Shown: piece by piece, positions 6,101-13,083 of the stretch
How positions within the stretch are numbered: the first letter of the stretch is position 1
How the letters are laid out: each line of letters starts with the position of its first letter
DNA from: an uncultured Caulobacterales bacterium
GTDB lineage: Bacteria; Pseudomonadota; Alphaproteobacteria; Caulobacterales; Caulobacteraceae
DNA: 19,992 nt
Direction: 5' to 3'
Assembly (NCBI GenBank): GCA_903889785.1
Contig: CAISYT010000098.1
Location: 1-19,992, forward strand
Notes under the pieces: generated by a model
Seen by the model: the letters and a program-made list of their open reading frames with translations, nothing else
Told to the model about the DNA's origin: nothing
Database searches by the model: none
Program-made: the position numbers and the translations under genes

Positions 6101-7728
6101 GTCTGCCGCGCTTGGGCGGGGCCTGGACAAGGCGGCTACTGTGCCTGGTTGCTGGCGCTGCCGCGGCCTTGGCCTTTCCACCGTTTGGGTTCTTGCCCGG
6201 CCTGCTCGGCTACGGCCTGCTCATGCACCTGATCGAACGGCCGTCCGTCGCAGAGGGCGGCACCGGGCTACTGAAGTCGGCCTTTCTGGCGGGCTGGCTT
6301 GCCGGCCTGGCCTTTTTTGCCATTGGCGTTTGGTGGGTGGCAGAGGCCTTTCTGGTCGACGCCGTACACCAGGGCTGGATGGCCCCCTTCGCGGTTATCC
6401 TGTTGGCCGGCGGCTTGGCGCTGTTCTGGGGCCTCGGCGCGGCGCTGTACGTTCAACTCAAGGGTCGATCGGTGTGGCGCGCCATAATCTTTGCCGGCTG
6501 CTTTGCCGCCGCCGAATGGCTGCGTGGCCACCTGTTGACCGGCTTTCCCTGGAACCTTCCGGGCGAAACCTTTCGCGCCGGCTCGGCTCTTTCACAGGGT
6601 GCGGCTTTGATAGGGTCTTACGGTATGACCTGGCTGGTGTTGGCCGTCAGCGCCGGCCTGACCCTGTTGCGCGAAGGTCGCAAGGGGTTGGTCGCCGCCA
6701 GTCTGGCGGCCTTAAGTCTCGCCGGCCTGTTTGGGTATGGCCAGGTCCGCCTACACCACGCCGCCGCCCCTTTAGACGGAGCGCCGATTGTGCGCATCGT
6801 TCAGGCCAATGTGCCGCAATCCGCCAAGTACGATGAAGCGATGTTTTACGACATCGTTAGCCGCTACACGCGCCTGACACCCTCGCCGGGCAAGCCCGCC
6901 GACCTTGTGATCTGGCCCGAAGGTGCCCTGCCTACGGCGCTGGAAGACTATCTTGCGCCGGGAACCTGGTCCCGTGAGGCGATCGCGCGCGCTCTTACCC
7001 CGGACCAGACCCTGATCGTCGGCGGCTACCGGCAGGAAAGGGGCCGATACTACAATAGTCTGCTCGCCCTGCACGGGCCGCAGCTGACCGTGCAGGGGCG
7101 CTATGACAAATACCGTTTGGTGCCTTTCGGCGAATTTTTGCCGCTCGAACCGCTATGGGGCGGGGTCAAACAGTTGGTCGCCGTGGGGGACGGTTTCAGC
7201 CCGGGCCCGCCGCCTGCGGCCATGTCCATCGGCAAGGGCCTGCCGTTGATTCAGCCGCTGATTTGTTACGAGAGCTTGTTTCCCGGCTTCACCCGCGAGG
7301 GTGCCCGCCGCACCGGCCAGCGCGCCCACTTGATCGTGAACATCTCAAACGACGCCTGGTTCGGGGCTACGTCCGGACCACTGCAACATCTGAACTTGGC
7401 CAGCTATCGCGCCATTGAGGAAGGTCTCCCCTTGGTCAGGGCCACGCCGACCGGAGTCTCGGCAATTGTCGACGCTTATGGAAGGACTGTGCCGGCGCGA
7501 TTCCTGGGGCTCGGCAAGATGGTTGCGCTCGAGGGCTCAATTCCGCCGAGCCTTCCGTCGACGCTATATTCAGCATGGGGAAACACGCTGTATTTGGTTT
7601 TGCTTTTTTTATCTTCTTCTACGGTTTTGTTGATTGACGGACGGCAAGGATTGCGGAGCGAGACGTGGTTAACTCAAGCAAGCTGGCGATTTCCCCGTCC
7701 TGGGCGGAACAAGAATCGTAATGTCTGA
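6097..7728 (+). CDS. lnt: Apolipoprotein N-acyltransferase Lnt
   Basis: Lnt is an inner-membrane enzyme that adds the third acyl chain to the N-terminal cysteine of lipoproteins. The 543-residue product begins with several hydrophobic segments (about 15-215), then a nitrilase-like periplasmic domain, then a last membrane helix (about 493-513). The catalytic triad expected from Escherichia coli is visible: Glu275 (IWPEG), Lys338 (YDKYR) and Cys390 (LICYES). A 30-residue basic, polar tail follows the last helix, and its codons overlap the next gene by eight bases. The GTG start shares bases with the corC stop (GTGA), and no strong separate ribosome-binding site is seen, so translation is likely coupled. 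The predicted lipoprotein at 16761 is a probable client. Confidence 0.96.
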   Translation: MSLPRLGGAWTRRLLCLVAGAAAALAFPPFGFLPGLLGYGLLMHLIERPSVAEGGTGLLKSAFLAGWLAGLAFFAIGVWWVAEAFLVDAVHQGWMAPFAVILLAGGLALFWGLGAALYVQLKGRSVWRAIIFAGCFAAAEWLRGHLLTGFPWNLPGETFRAGSALSQGAALIGSYGMTWLVLAVSAGLTLLREGRKGLVAASLAALSLAGLFGYGQVRLHHAAAPLDGAPIVRIVQANVPQSAKYDEAMFYDIVSRYTRLTPSPGKPADLVIWPEGALPTALEDYLAPGTWSREAIARALTPDQTLIVGGYRQERGRYYNSLLALHGPQLTVQGRYDKYRLVPFGEFLPLEPLWGGVKQLVAVGDGFSPGPPPAAMSIGKGLPLIQPLICYESLFPGFTREGARRTGQRAHLIVNISNDAWFGATSGPLQHLNLASYRAIEEGLPLVRATPTGVSAIVDAYGRTVPARFLGLGKMVALEGSIPPSLPSTLYSAWGNTLYLVLLFLSSSTVLLIDGRQGLRSETWLTQASWRFPRPGRNKNRNV

Positions 7729-8134
7729 CGCCGACGACCGCTCACCCAATCCCATCGATCTGCACGTTGGAGCCCGCATTCGGACTCGCCGCAAAATCCT
7801 GGGAGTCAGTCAGGAAAAGCTGGCGGAGGCCTTAGGGCTCACATTTCAGCAGGTGCAGAAATACGAACGCGGTGCCAATCGTGTCAGTGCCAGCAAGCTG
7901 TATGAGATTGCCGCCGCGCTGCAGACCCAAATCGCATATTTCTTCGAGGGCTTGGCCGACCCTGCCCTGGGTCGCAGTGATGTGTCAGAAACCGGTGCTG
8001 AGCAGTTCGTGCACGACTTCCTGATGACGCCGGAAGGTTTGGAGTTGGCTGGTCTGTTCCCCAAGGTGCGGCGTGGCGTGGTGCGGCGGCGGATTCTCGA
8101 CCTGGTTCGGTCGATGGCGGAAGACGACGCCTAG
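7721..8134 (+). CDS. XRE-family helix-turn-helix transcriptional regulator, lnt-metK linked
   Basis: The 137-residue protein has an HTH_3 (Cro/C1-type) domain at about 13-72, with GVSQEKLAEALGLTFQQVQKYERG as the core (positions 28-51), then a helical C-terminal region with a MTPEGLELAGLF segment. Small XRE regulators of this kind are common in alphaproteobacteria. The ATG lies inside the end of lnt with little ribosome-binding sequence, so expression probably follows lnt. Its direct neighbour downstream is metK, whose upstream region holds a 20-base palindrome (8169-8188) suited to a dimeric regulator. Control of metK by this protein is inference from position only. No effector domain is recognisable. 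Confidence 0.88.
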   Translation: MSDADDRSPNPIDLHVGARIRTRRKILGVSQEKLAEALGLTFQQVQKYERGANRVSASKLYEIAAALQTQIAYFFEGLADPALGRSDVSETGAEQFVHDFLMTPEGLELAGLFPKVRRGVVRRRILDLVRSMAEDDA

Positions 8135-8151
8135 CAGAACCGTTATCCGTC

Positions 8152-8170
8152 ATCGGCTTCTCTTGCTGAT
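8152..8170 (+). promoter_or_regulatory. Possible metK leader stem I (competes with start-codon-proximal pairing)
   Basis: ATCGGC (8152-8157) can pair with GCTGAT (8165-8170) over a 7-base loop, with one G-U pair. The same GCTGAT is a perfect complement of ATCAGC (8225-8230), which lies between the ribosome-binding site and the GTG of metK, so the two pairings exclude each other. This matters only if transcripts entering from upstream include this sequence. It does not match a SAM riboswitch class I can recognise. Confidence 0.25.
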
Positions 8171-8188
8171 ATAAACCTTGCTTTATAT
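8169..8188. repeat. AT-rich palindrome ATATAAA-N6-TTTATAT upstream of metK (candidate operator)
   Basis: ATATAAA (8169-8175) and TTTATAT (8182-8188) are perfect reverse complements separated by CCTTGC. In a region of about 62 percent G+C this is a conspicuous element. It overlaps a plausible promoter (TTGCTG at 8163-8168, TATATG at 8184-8189, spacing a short 15 bases), so binding here would block metK transcription. Candidate binders are the XRE regulator encoded directly upstream or an unlinked methionine-cycle regulator. Confidence 0.5.
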
Positions 8189-8200
8189 GTTCCCGATGAT

Positions 8201-8217
8201 GGATGCAGGCTGCGTCC
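8201..8217 (+). promoter_or_regulatory. Hairpin directly before the metK ribosome-binding site
   Basis: GGATGCA (8201-8207) pairs with TGCGTCC (8211-8217) over a GGC loop, seven pairs with one G-U. The AAGGAG ribosome-binding site follows at 8218-8223 with no gap. It leaves the site free when folded, so it may simply help present it. Confidence 0.4.
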
Positions 8218-8230
8218 AAGGAGCATCAGC

Positions 8231-9427
8231 GTGACCCGTCCGTCTTACATCTTCACCAGTGAAAGCGTTTCTGAAGGCCATCCCGACAAGGTTGCTGATC
8301 GGATCAGCGACGTTGTCGTCGACGCTTTCCTTGAGCAGGCCCCCGAATCGCGCGTCGCCTGCGAAACCATGGTGACGACCAATCGCATCATCCTGGCTGG
8401 CGAAGTTCGGGCCAATTCCAAGGAGCAGACCAAGCAGATTCTCCATAGCCTGGAGCCCAAGGTGCGTGAGGCGATCAAGGACATCGGCTACGATCAGAAG
8501 GGCTTTTCCTGGAAAAAAGCCAAGTTCGCCAACCATCTGCACGGCCAATCGGCGCACATCGCCCAGGGCGTCGATTCGTCCGAAAAGAAGGATGAAGGCG
8601 CCGGCGACCAGGGCATCATGTTTGGCTACGCCACCGATGAGACGCCAGAGCTGATGCCGGCGACGCTCCAATATAGCCACAACATCCTTCACCGCCTGGC
8701 GGCCCTGCGGCATGGGGGTGCCCTAGAGGCCCTGGAGCCCGACGCCAAGAGCCAGGTCACCCTGCTGTATGAAAACGGCGTCCCGACCCAGGTGCTGAGC
8801 ATCGTGGTCAGTCACCAGCACAAGCGCCGGATTGAGGGCAAGATCGCCACCTCCAAGCGCATGCTCGACCTGATCCGTCCGCACATCCTGCCGCTGTTCC
8901 CGGAAGGGATGATCACCAGGAAGACCCAGTGGCACGTCAACCCGACCGGCCGGTTCGAGATCGGCGGGCCAGATGGCGACTGCGGCCTCACCGGGCGCAA
9001 GATCATTGTCGACACCTACGGCGGCGCTGCCCCGCACGGCGGCGGGGCATTCAGCGGCAAGGACCCGACTAAGGTCGACCGCTCGGCGGCCTATGCATGT
9101 CGGTACCTCGCCAAGAACGTCGTGGCCGCAGGATTGGCCAAGAAGTGCACCATCCAGATCGGCTATGCGATTGGCGTGGCCAAGCCGCTGAGCTTCTATG
9201 TCGACCTTCACGGTGCCGACACGATCGATCCGGCGCTGCTGGAAAAGGCCCTGCCGGAAATGATGGGCGGCTGCACCCCGCGCGCCATTCGCGAGCATCT
9301 GGGACTGAACCGTCCGATCTATGCTCGCACGGCGGCCTACGGGCACTTTGGCCGCCAGCCGGACAACGAAGGTGGCTTCTCCTGGGAAAAAACCGACCTG
9401 GCTGTGGCGTTAAGCAAGCTCGGCTAG
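8231..9427 (+). CDS. metK: S-adenosylmethionine synthetase MetK
   Basis: MetK makes SAM from methionine and ATP, releasing phosphate and pyrophosphate. The 398-residue product has full family length and its motifs: GHPDK at 16-20, GDQGIMFGYATDET at 125-138, DTYGG at 261-265 and the P-loop-like GGGAFSGKDPTKVDRS at 270-285. The GTG start follows AAGGAG by seven bases and the protein begins at the conserved YIFTSESVSEGHPDK region, so the start is well supported. Its product feeds MiaB and TrmB encoded in this window. It has its own upstream region (8135-8230), with a palindrome and hairpins noted separately, and is followed 12 bases later by trmB. Confidence 0.97.
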   Translation: MTRPSYIFTSESVSEGHPDKVADRISDVVVDAFLEQAPESRVACETMVTTNRIILAGEVRANSKEQTKQILHSLEPKVREAIKDIGYDQKGFSWKKAKFANHLHGQSAHIAQGVDSSEKKDEGAGDQGIMFGYATDETPELMPATLQYSHNILHRLAALRHGGALEALEPDAKSQVTLLYENGVPTQVLSIVVSHQHKRRIEGKIATSKRMLDLIRPHILPLFPEGMITRKTQWHVNPTGRFEIGGPDGDCGLTGRKIIVDTYGGAAPHGGGAFSGKDPTKVDRSAAYACRYLAKNVVAAGLAKKCTIQIGYAIGVAKPLSFYVDLHGADTIDPALLEKALPEMMGGCTPRAIREHLGLNRPIYARTAAYGHFGRQPDNEGGFSWEKTDLAVALSKLG

Positions 9428-9439
9428 ACGCCAGCAGAC

Positions 9440-10102
9440 ATGAACACTCCCCAGCAACCGGGCGGCCCGCTGCGCAGCTTCGGGCGCCTGAAGGCGCGGC
9501 GATTGAAGGCGCGCCAAGCGGCACTGTTCGACAGTTTGCTGCCGAAGGTGGCGATTTCCCCCGAAGGCCCGGTCGCCGTTTCGGGCGAAACTTGGCTAGA
9601 AATCGGCTTTGGCGGCGGCGAGCATCTGGCCGCACAGGCGGGCCGATACCCGGATGTGGCCTTCGTTGGTGCCGAGCCGTTTGTGAACGGCGTGGCCAGC
9701 GCACTTCGGCACCTGGAAGAGGGCGCGCTGACCAATGTCCGCCTTTGGCAGGGCGATGCACGCGACCTGATCGCACGGCTACCGCCCGAAAGCCTAGCGC
9801 GGGTTTTCATCCTGTTTCCTGACCCCTGGCCCAAGGCGCGGCACAACAAACGGCGGCTGGTACAGGCTGGATTTCTCGAGGATTTGGTGGGGGTGATGGC
9901 ACCGGGTGCCGCCTTACGTTTTGCGACCGACTGGGCGGACTATGCCGAACAAACCCAGCAGCTGGTCAACGCCTCGCCGCTGTTTGCGCCGATTGAGGGC
10001 CGCGATCTGTCCGAACCACCGGCCGATCACGTGACGACCCGCTACGAAGAAAAACGTCTGGGCGATATCGCGCCAGTGTGGATGGATTGGCGCAAGCTCT
10101 AG
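9440..10102 (+). CDS. trmB: tRNA (guanine-N7-)-methyltransferase TrmB
   Basis: TrmB uses SAM to form m7G46 in the variable loop of tRNAs. The 220-residue protein has the SAM-binding motif EIGFGGGEHL at 54-63, an acidic strand end (VGAEPF, 76-81), and the family hallmark FPDPWPKARHNKRR at 126-139. The C-terminal DHVTTRYEEKRLGDIA segment is also typical for substrate binding. The ATG lies 12 bases after the metK stop without a clear ribosome-binding site (AGCAG only), so it is probably cotranscribed and partly coupled with metK. Confidence 0.95.
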   Translation: MNTPQQPGGPLRSFGRLKARRLKARQAALFDSLLPKVAISPEGPVAVSGETWLEIGFGGGEHLAAQAGRYPDVAFVGAEPFVNGVASALRHLEEGALTNVRLWQGDARDLIARLPPESLARVFILFPDPWPKARHNKRRLVQAGFLEDLVGVMAPGAALRFATDWADYAEQTQQLVNASPLFAPIEGRDLSEPPADHVTTRYEEKRLGDIAPVWMDWRKL

Positions 10103-10158
10103 CAGATTTCGGCCAGGGCCCTATTTAGGGGGCGACCCGTAAGCTGGAGCGAATTGCG

Positions 10159-10677
10159 ATGTCCCTGTCCCTTTACGAAGCCACTGTACCGCTCTTGCTG
10201 GGTACGCTCGCCAAACTCGATGCCCTGCTCGACAAGGCCGCGGCCAGCGGGATCTCCGGCTCTGAGATCGTCGAAGCGCGTCTTACGCCCGACATGCTGC
10301 CCTTTTCCAAACAGATCCAGATTACATCCGACACCGCCAAGGGTGCTGTCGCGCGTCTCGCGGGCGTTGAAAATCCCGCCATGGCGGACACCGAGACCAC
10401 CCTCCCCGAGCTGAAAGACCGTATCGCCAAGACAGTCGCCTTCATCGAGGGTGTCGACAAGGCCGCTTTCGACGGTGCCGATGACCGCGACGTGGTGGTC
10501 AAGCTGCCGAGCTTCGATCTGCACTGGGTCGGCCGCGACTATCTGCGCCAGTATGTGCTGCCCAATTTCTATTTCCACACGTCCATAGCCTACGCCTTGC
10601 TGCGCCTGAAGGGCGTGCAGATTGGCAAGTCCGATTTCCTGCCGGTCGACCCATCGGCGGTCCGTCCCAAGTCTTAA
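10159..10677 (+). CDS. DUF1993 family protein (DinB-like helical bundle)
   Basis: The 172-residue product resembles DUF1993 proteins: it starts MSLSLYEATVPLLLGTLAKLDALLDKA, includes RLTPDMLPFSKQIQITSDTAKGAVARLAG, and ends with the YLRQYVLPNFYFHTSIAYALLR helix. Structures of the family are four-helix bundles related to DinB/YfiT, often metal-binding, with no agreed function. ATG 10159 has GGAG (10146-10149) nine bases upstream. It lies between trmB and rimP, but a candidate promoter and terminator follow it, so it likely belongs to the metK-trmB side. His154 area (FHTSIAYALL) and His near 116 (DLHW) are possible metal ligands, which is inference. Confidence 0.85.
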   Translation: MSLSLYEATVPLLLGTLAKLDALLDKAAASGISGSEIVEARLTPDMLPFSKQIQITSDTAKGAVARLAGVENPAMADTETTLPELKDRIAKTVAFIEGVDKAAFDGADDRDVVVKLPSFDLHWVGRDYLRQYVLPNFYFHTSIAYALLRLKGVQIGKSDFLPVDPSAVRPKS

Positions 10678-10688
10678 GTCCACGGCGA

Positions 10689-10702
10689 CCCCTTCGGAGG
10701 GG
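10689..10702 (+). repeat. Small hairpin after the DUF1993 gene
   Basis: CCCCT (10689-10693) and AGGGG (10698-10702) are complementary around TCGG, 12 bases after the stop codon of the DUF1993 gene. No T-run follows, so it is at most a 3'-end stabiliser. It abuts the candidate rimP promoter. Confidence 0.35.
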
Positions 10703-10703
10703 G

Positions 10704-10732
10704 CTGACAAGGACGATAGGGCGCGCTATACA
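10704..10732 (+). promoter_or_regulatory. Candidate promoter of the rimP-nusA-infB operon
   Basis: CTGACA (10704-10709) matches the -35 consensus at five of six positions and TATACA (10727-10732) the -10 at four, with exactly 17 bases between. The longer GCGCTATACAAG context also resembles the GCTANAWC -10 described for Caulobacter housekeeping promoters. Start of transcription would be near 10739, giving a leader of about 107 bases before the rimP start. Confidence 0.5.
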
Positions 10733-10770
10733 AGCTCCACATCGTTTGAACGCGCTGGATGGCGTATTCG

Positions 10771-10803
10771 AGCGGCGGTCTTCGGGCCGCCGCTTTTGTT
10801 TTG
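10771..10803 (+). terminator. Strong intrinsic terminator (UUCG tetraloop) in the rimP leader
   Basis: AGCGGCGGTC (10771-10780) pairs with GGCCGCCGCT (10785-10794), ten pairs with one G-U, closed by a C(UUCG)G tetraloop, then TTTTGTTTT. This is a textbook Rho-independent terminator. It lies downstream of the candidate rimP promoter and upstream of rimP, so it may be an attenuator of the operon; it could instead end the metK-trmB-DUF1993 transcript. Confidence 0.85.
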
Positions 10804-10814
10804 GCAAATTGCCA
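10802..10814. repeat. 13-base near-palindrome TGGCAA-A-TTGCCA after the terminator
   Basis: TGGCAA (10802-10807) and TTGCCA (10809-10814) are perfect reverse complements about one central A, placed directly at the end of the terminator T-tract and 33 bases before the rimP start. It is short but could be a protein-binding site or a small pause hairpin (TGGC/GCCA). Confidence 0.35.
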
Positions 10815-10846
10815 GGCGTTCGCATCGAACCGGAGACCACAAGTTC

Positions 10847-11422
10847 TTGCGCGGACGCACGCCCGAAGACCGCGAATTGATCGCCTTGCTCGACCCTGTG
10901 TCCGCCGACGCCGGGTACGAACTGGTGCGCCTGCGGCTGATGGGCGGGGCGGAGCACCGCAAGCTACAGATCATGGCTGAGCGGCCCGACGGCACGATGA
11001 ATGTTGAAGATTGCGCCCGTTTGTCGCGGGCTGTGTCGGTGCTGCTGGACGAGCTGGATCCGATCGCCGGAGAATACACACTTGAGGTTTCATCGCCCGG
11101 CATCGACCGGCCATTGACCCGGCTGAAGGACTTTGCAGCTCACGAGGGTTTGGAAGCGCGGATCGAACTGGACCGCGTGGCCGAGGGCCGCAAGCGCTTC
11201 CGGGGTGTGCTGGCTGGAACCGAAACGATCGATGGCCAGGACATGGTCGCTGTCGATCTCGAGGGCGAGGAACACACCGCCCTGGTCCCATTCGATTGGG
11301 TCGTCGAGGCCAAGCTGATCTTGACGGACCAACTGTTAAAACTGGGCGCAGACCGACGCGCCGCCGAACTTTCACTGAATCCCGCCCTCGCCGAAGACGG
11401 CGAGGACCTTATCGAGGAGTAG
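10847..11422 (+). CDS. rimP: Ribosome maturation factor RimP
   Basis: RimP binds the 30S subunit and helps its late assembly. The 191-residue product has the N-terminal RimP domain with LIALLDPVSADAGYELVRLRLMG (11-33), the signature SSPGIDRPLTRLKDF at 82-96, and a C-terminal SH3-like RimP_C domain (about 98-170) with VPFDWVVEAKLILT. The frame stays open well upstream, through the terminator, but family similarity starts at MRGRTPEDRELIALL, so the TTG at 10847 is taken as start; GGAG lies 11 bases before it, a slightly long spacing. Sited just before nusA, as in most bacteria. The upstream terminator suggests the operon is attenuated. Confidence 0.93.
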   Translation: MRGRTPEDRELIALLDPVSADAGYELVRLRLMGGAEHRKLQIMAERPDGTMNVEDCARLSRAVSVLLDELDPIAGEYTLEVSSPGIDRPLTRLKDFAAHEGLEARIELDRVAEGRKRFRGVLAGTETIDGQDMVAVDLEGEEHTALVPFDWVVEAKLILTDQLLKLGADRRAAELSLNPALAEDGEDLIEE

Positions 11423-11426
11423 TCCC

Positions 11427-13058
11427 ATGAGCTTGACCGGCATTTCCGCCAACCGGCTGGAACTTCTGCAGATCGCTAACGCGGTGGCTATGGAGAAGTC
11501 CATCGACAAGGAGATCGTCATCGAGGCGATCGAGGACGCCATCCAAAAGGCGGCTCGTAGTCGCTACGGCGCAGAGCACGACATTCGCGCTCACATCGAC
11601 CCAAAGACCGGTGAGATGACGCTTAAGCGCGTCCTGACTGTCGTAGACGACGCTGCCGAAATCGAGGAGGGCACGCTGGGCGTGCAGCGCCTGGCCGACG
11701 CGCTGGCCGCCGACAAGGAAGCCTTCGTCGGCAAGGTCTATGAGGAAATTCTCCCACCCTTCGAATTTGGCCGGGTGCAGACCCAGATGGCGCGCCAGGT
11801 GGTGACCCAGAAGGTGCGCGAGGCCGAGCGCGAGCGTCAGTTCGAGGAATTCAAGGACCGCGTCGGCGAGATCGTCAACGGCAGCGTCAAGCGCGTTGAA
11901 TACGGCAATGTCATCGTCGACCTGGGGCGTGGTGAGGGCATCATGCGCCGCGATCAGTCGATCCCGCGGGAAGCCTTCAACGTCGGCGACCGTATCCGCG
12001 CCTACATTTATGATGTGCGCCGCGAGACCAAGGGCCCGCAGATCATGCTTTCCCGCGCCCACGGCGGCTTCATGGCCAAGCTGTTCGCCCAGGAAGTGCC
12101 GGAAGTCTACGACGGCGTCATCGAGATCCGCGCCGTGGCCCGTGACCCGGGCAGCCGCGCGAAGATGGCGGTGATTTCCAACGAGGGCTCGATCGACCCG
12201 GTTGGTGCTTGCGTCGGCATGCGCGGTAGCCGCGTGCAAGCGGTGGTGGCCGAACTGCAGGGTGAGAAAATCGATATCATCCAATGGAGCGACGATGAGG
12301 CGACCTTCATCGTCAACGCCCTGGCCCCGGCTGAAGTCACCAAGGTGGTGATGGACGAGGAGGACGAGCGCGTCGAAGTGGTGGTGCCCGACGAACAACT
12401 GTCGCTTGCCATTGGCCGTCGCGGCCAGAACGTGCGTCTCGCCAGCCAGCTGAGCGGTTGGCAGATCGACATCATGACCGAAAGCCAGGAGAGCGAGCGC
12501 CGTCAGCGTGAATTCTCCGAGCGCACCGTGCTGTTCCAGGAAGCCCTGGATGTCGACGAAGTCATTGCCCAGCTGCTGGTCACCGAGGGCTTCGCCGCGG
12601 TGGAAGATGTCGCCTTCGTCGAAGAAGGCGAGATCGCCAATATCGAAGGCTTCGACGAGGACACGGCCGTCGAACTGCAGGCTCGTGCCCGCGACTGGCT
12701 CGACAGGGAAACCACCGAGCTGGACAACAAGCGCAAGGCGCTGGGTGTCGAGGATGCGCTGCTAGAAATCGAAGGTGTCACCCTACCGATGGCGGTGGCA
12801 CTCGGAACCGGCGAGGTCAAGTCGGTCGACGATCTGGCCGGCATGGTCCCGGACGACCTGCGGGGCTATTTCGAGAACAAGAACGGCGTGCGCGTGCGCG
12901 AGGTGGGCATACTGGAAAGCTTCAACCTCTCGCCCGAAGCGGCCGAAGGCCTGATCATGCGCGCACGTATCGTCATGGGCTGGATCGATGCGCCGGTCGT
13001 GGAGCCGGAACCGGCGGCGGCTGAAGAAGTAGCCGCTTCCGAGCCGGAGGAAGCCTAA
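11427..13058 (+). CDS. nusA: Transcription termination/antitermination factor NusA
   Basis: NusA binds RNA polymerase and nascent RNA and modulates pausing, termination and antitermination. The 543-residue protein shows an N-terminal RNAP-binding domain (1-about 125), an S1 domain (about 146-212), two KH domains with VGMRGSRV (263-270) and IGRRGQNVRL (329-338), and two C-terminal acidic repeats (about 374-428 and 440-520), followed by a short Pro/Glu/Ala tail. The presence of both repeats resembles the Escherichia coli form rather than the short Gram-positive one. GAGGAG sits just before the ATG, which is only four bases after rimP, so the two are coupled. In Escherichia coli NusA acts on the leader of its own operon; the terminator at 10771-10803 makes the same idea testable here. 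Confidence 0.97.
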   Translation: MSLTGISANRLELLQIANAVAMEKSIDKEIVIEAIEDAIQKAARSRYGAEHDIRAHIDPKTGEMTLKRVLTVVDDAAEIEEGTLGVQRLADALAADKEAFVGKVYEEILPPFEFGRVQTQMARQVVTQKVREAERERQFEEFKDRVGEIVNGSVKRVEYGNVIVDLGRGEGIMRRDQSIPREAFNVGDRIRAYIYDVRRETKGPQIMLSRAHGGFMAKLFAQEVPEVYDGVIEIRAVARDPGSRAKMAVISNEGSIDPVGACVGMRGSRVQAVVAELQGEKIDIIQWSDDEATFIVNALAPAEVTKVVMDEEDERVEVVVPDEQLSLAIGRRGQNVRLASQLSGWQIDIMTESQESERRQREFSERTVLFQEALDVDEVIAQLLVTEGFAAVEDVAFVEEGEIANIEGFDEDTAVELQARARDWLDRETTELDNKRKALGVEDALLEIEGVTLPMAVALGTGEVKSVDDLAGMVPDDLRGYFENKNGVRVREVGILESFNLSPEAAEGLIMRARIVMGWIDAPVVEPEPAAAEEVAASEPEEA

Positions 13059-13083
13059 GGCTCCAGCGGTTACGGAGGCGCCG

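Noticed and set aside
6075..6836. Alternative-frame open stretch over the corC-lnt junction
   Set aside because: It is an Arg/Gly-rich shadow of lnt; the lnt frame carries all catalytic residues and membrane segments.
7713..7717. GAATC (CcrM-type GANTC) site just before the XRE start codon
   Set aside because: A single GANTC site is expected often by chance, and there is no promoter around it.
8135..8230. A SAM-responsive riboswitch before metK
   Set aside because: I looked for SAM-II and SAM/SAH-type core sequences. A GGAGCA and a CGGCTTC string occur, but the connecting stem and conserved spacing do not. Only unassigned stems are reported.
10759..10980. Small ORF over the rimP terminator and start
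   Set aside because: It has no ribosome-binding site, reads through the terminator stem, and overlaps rimP in another frame with an Arg/Ala-rich shadow product.
11409..12398. A long open frame on the - strand opposite nusA (and a similar one opposite infB at 14389-15378)
   Set aside because: Both lie entirely antisense to well-conserved genes, have low-complexity products rich in His, Asp, Gly and Ala, and match no family. Such frames are expected from the codon bias of G+C-rich genes.
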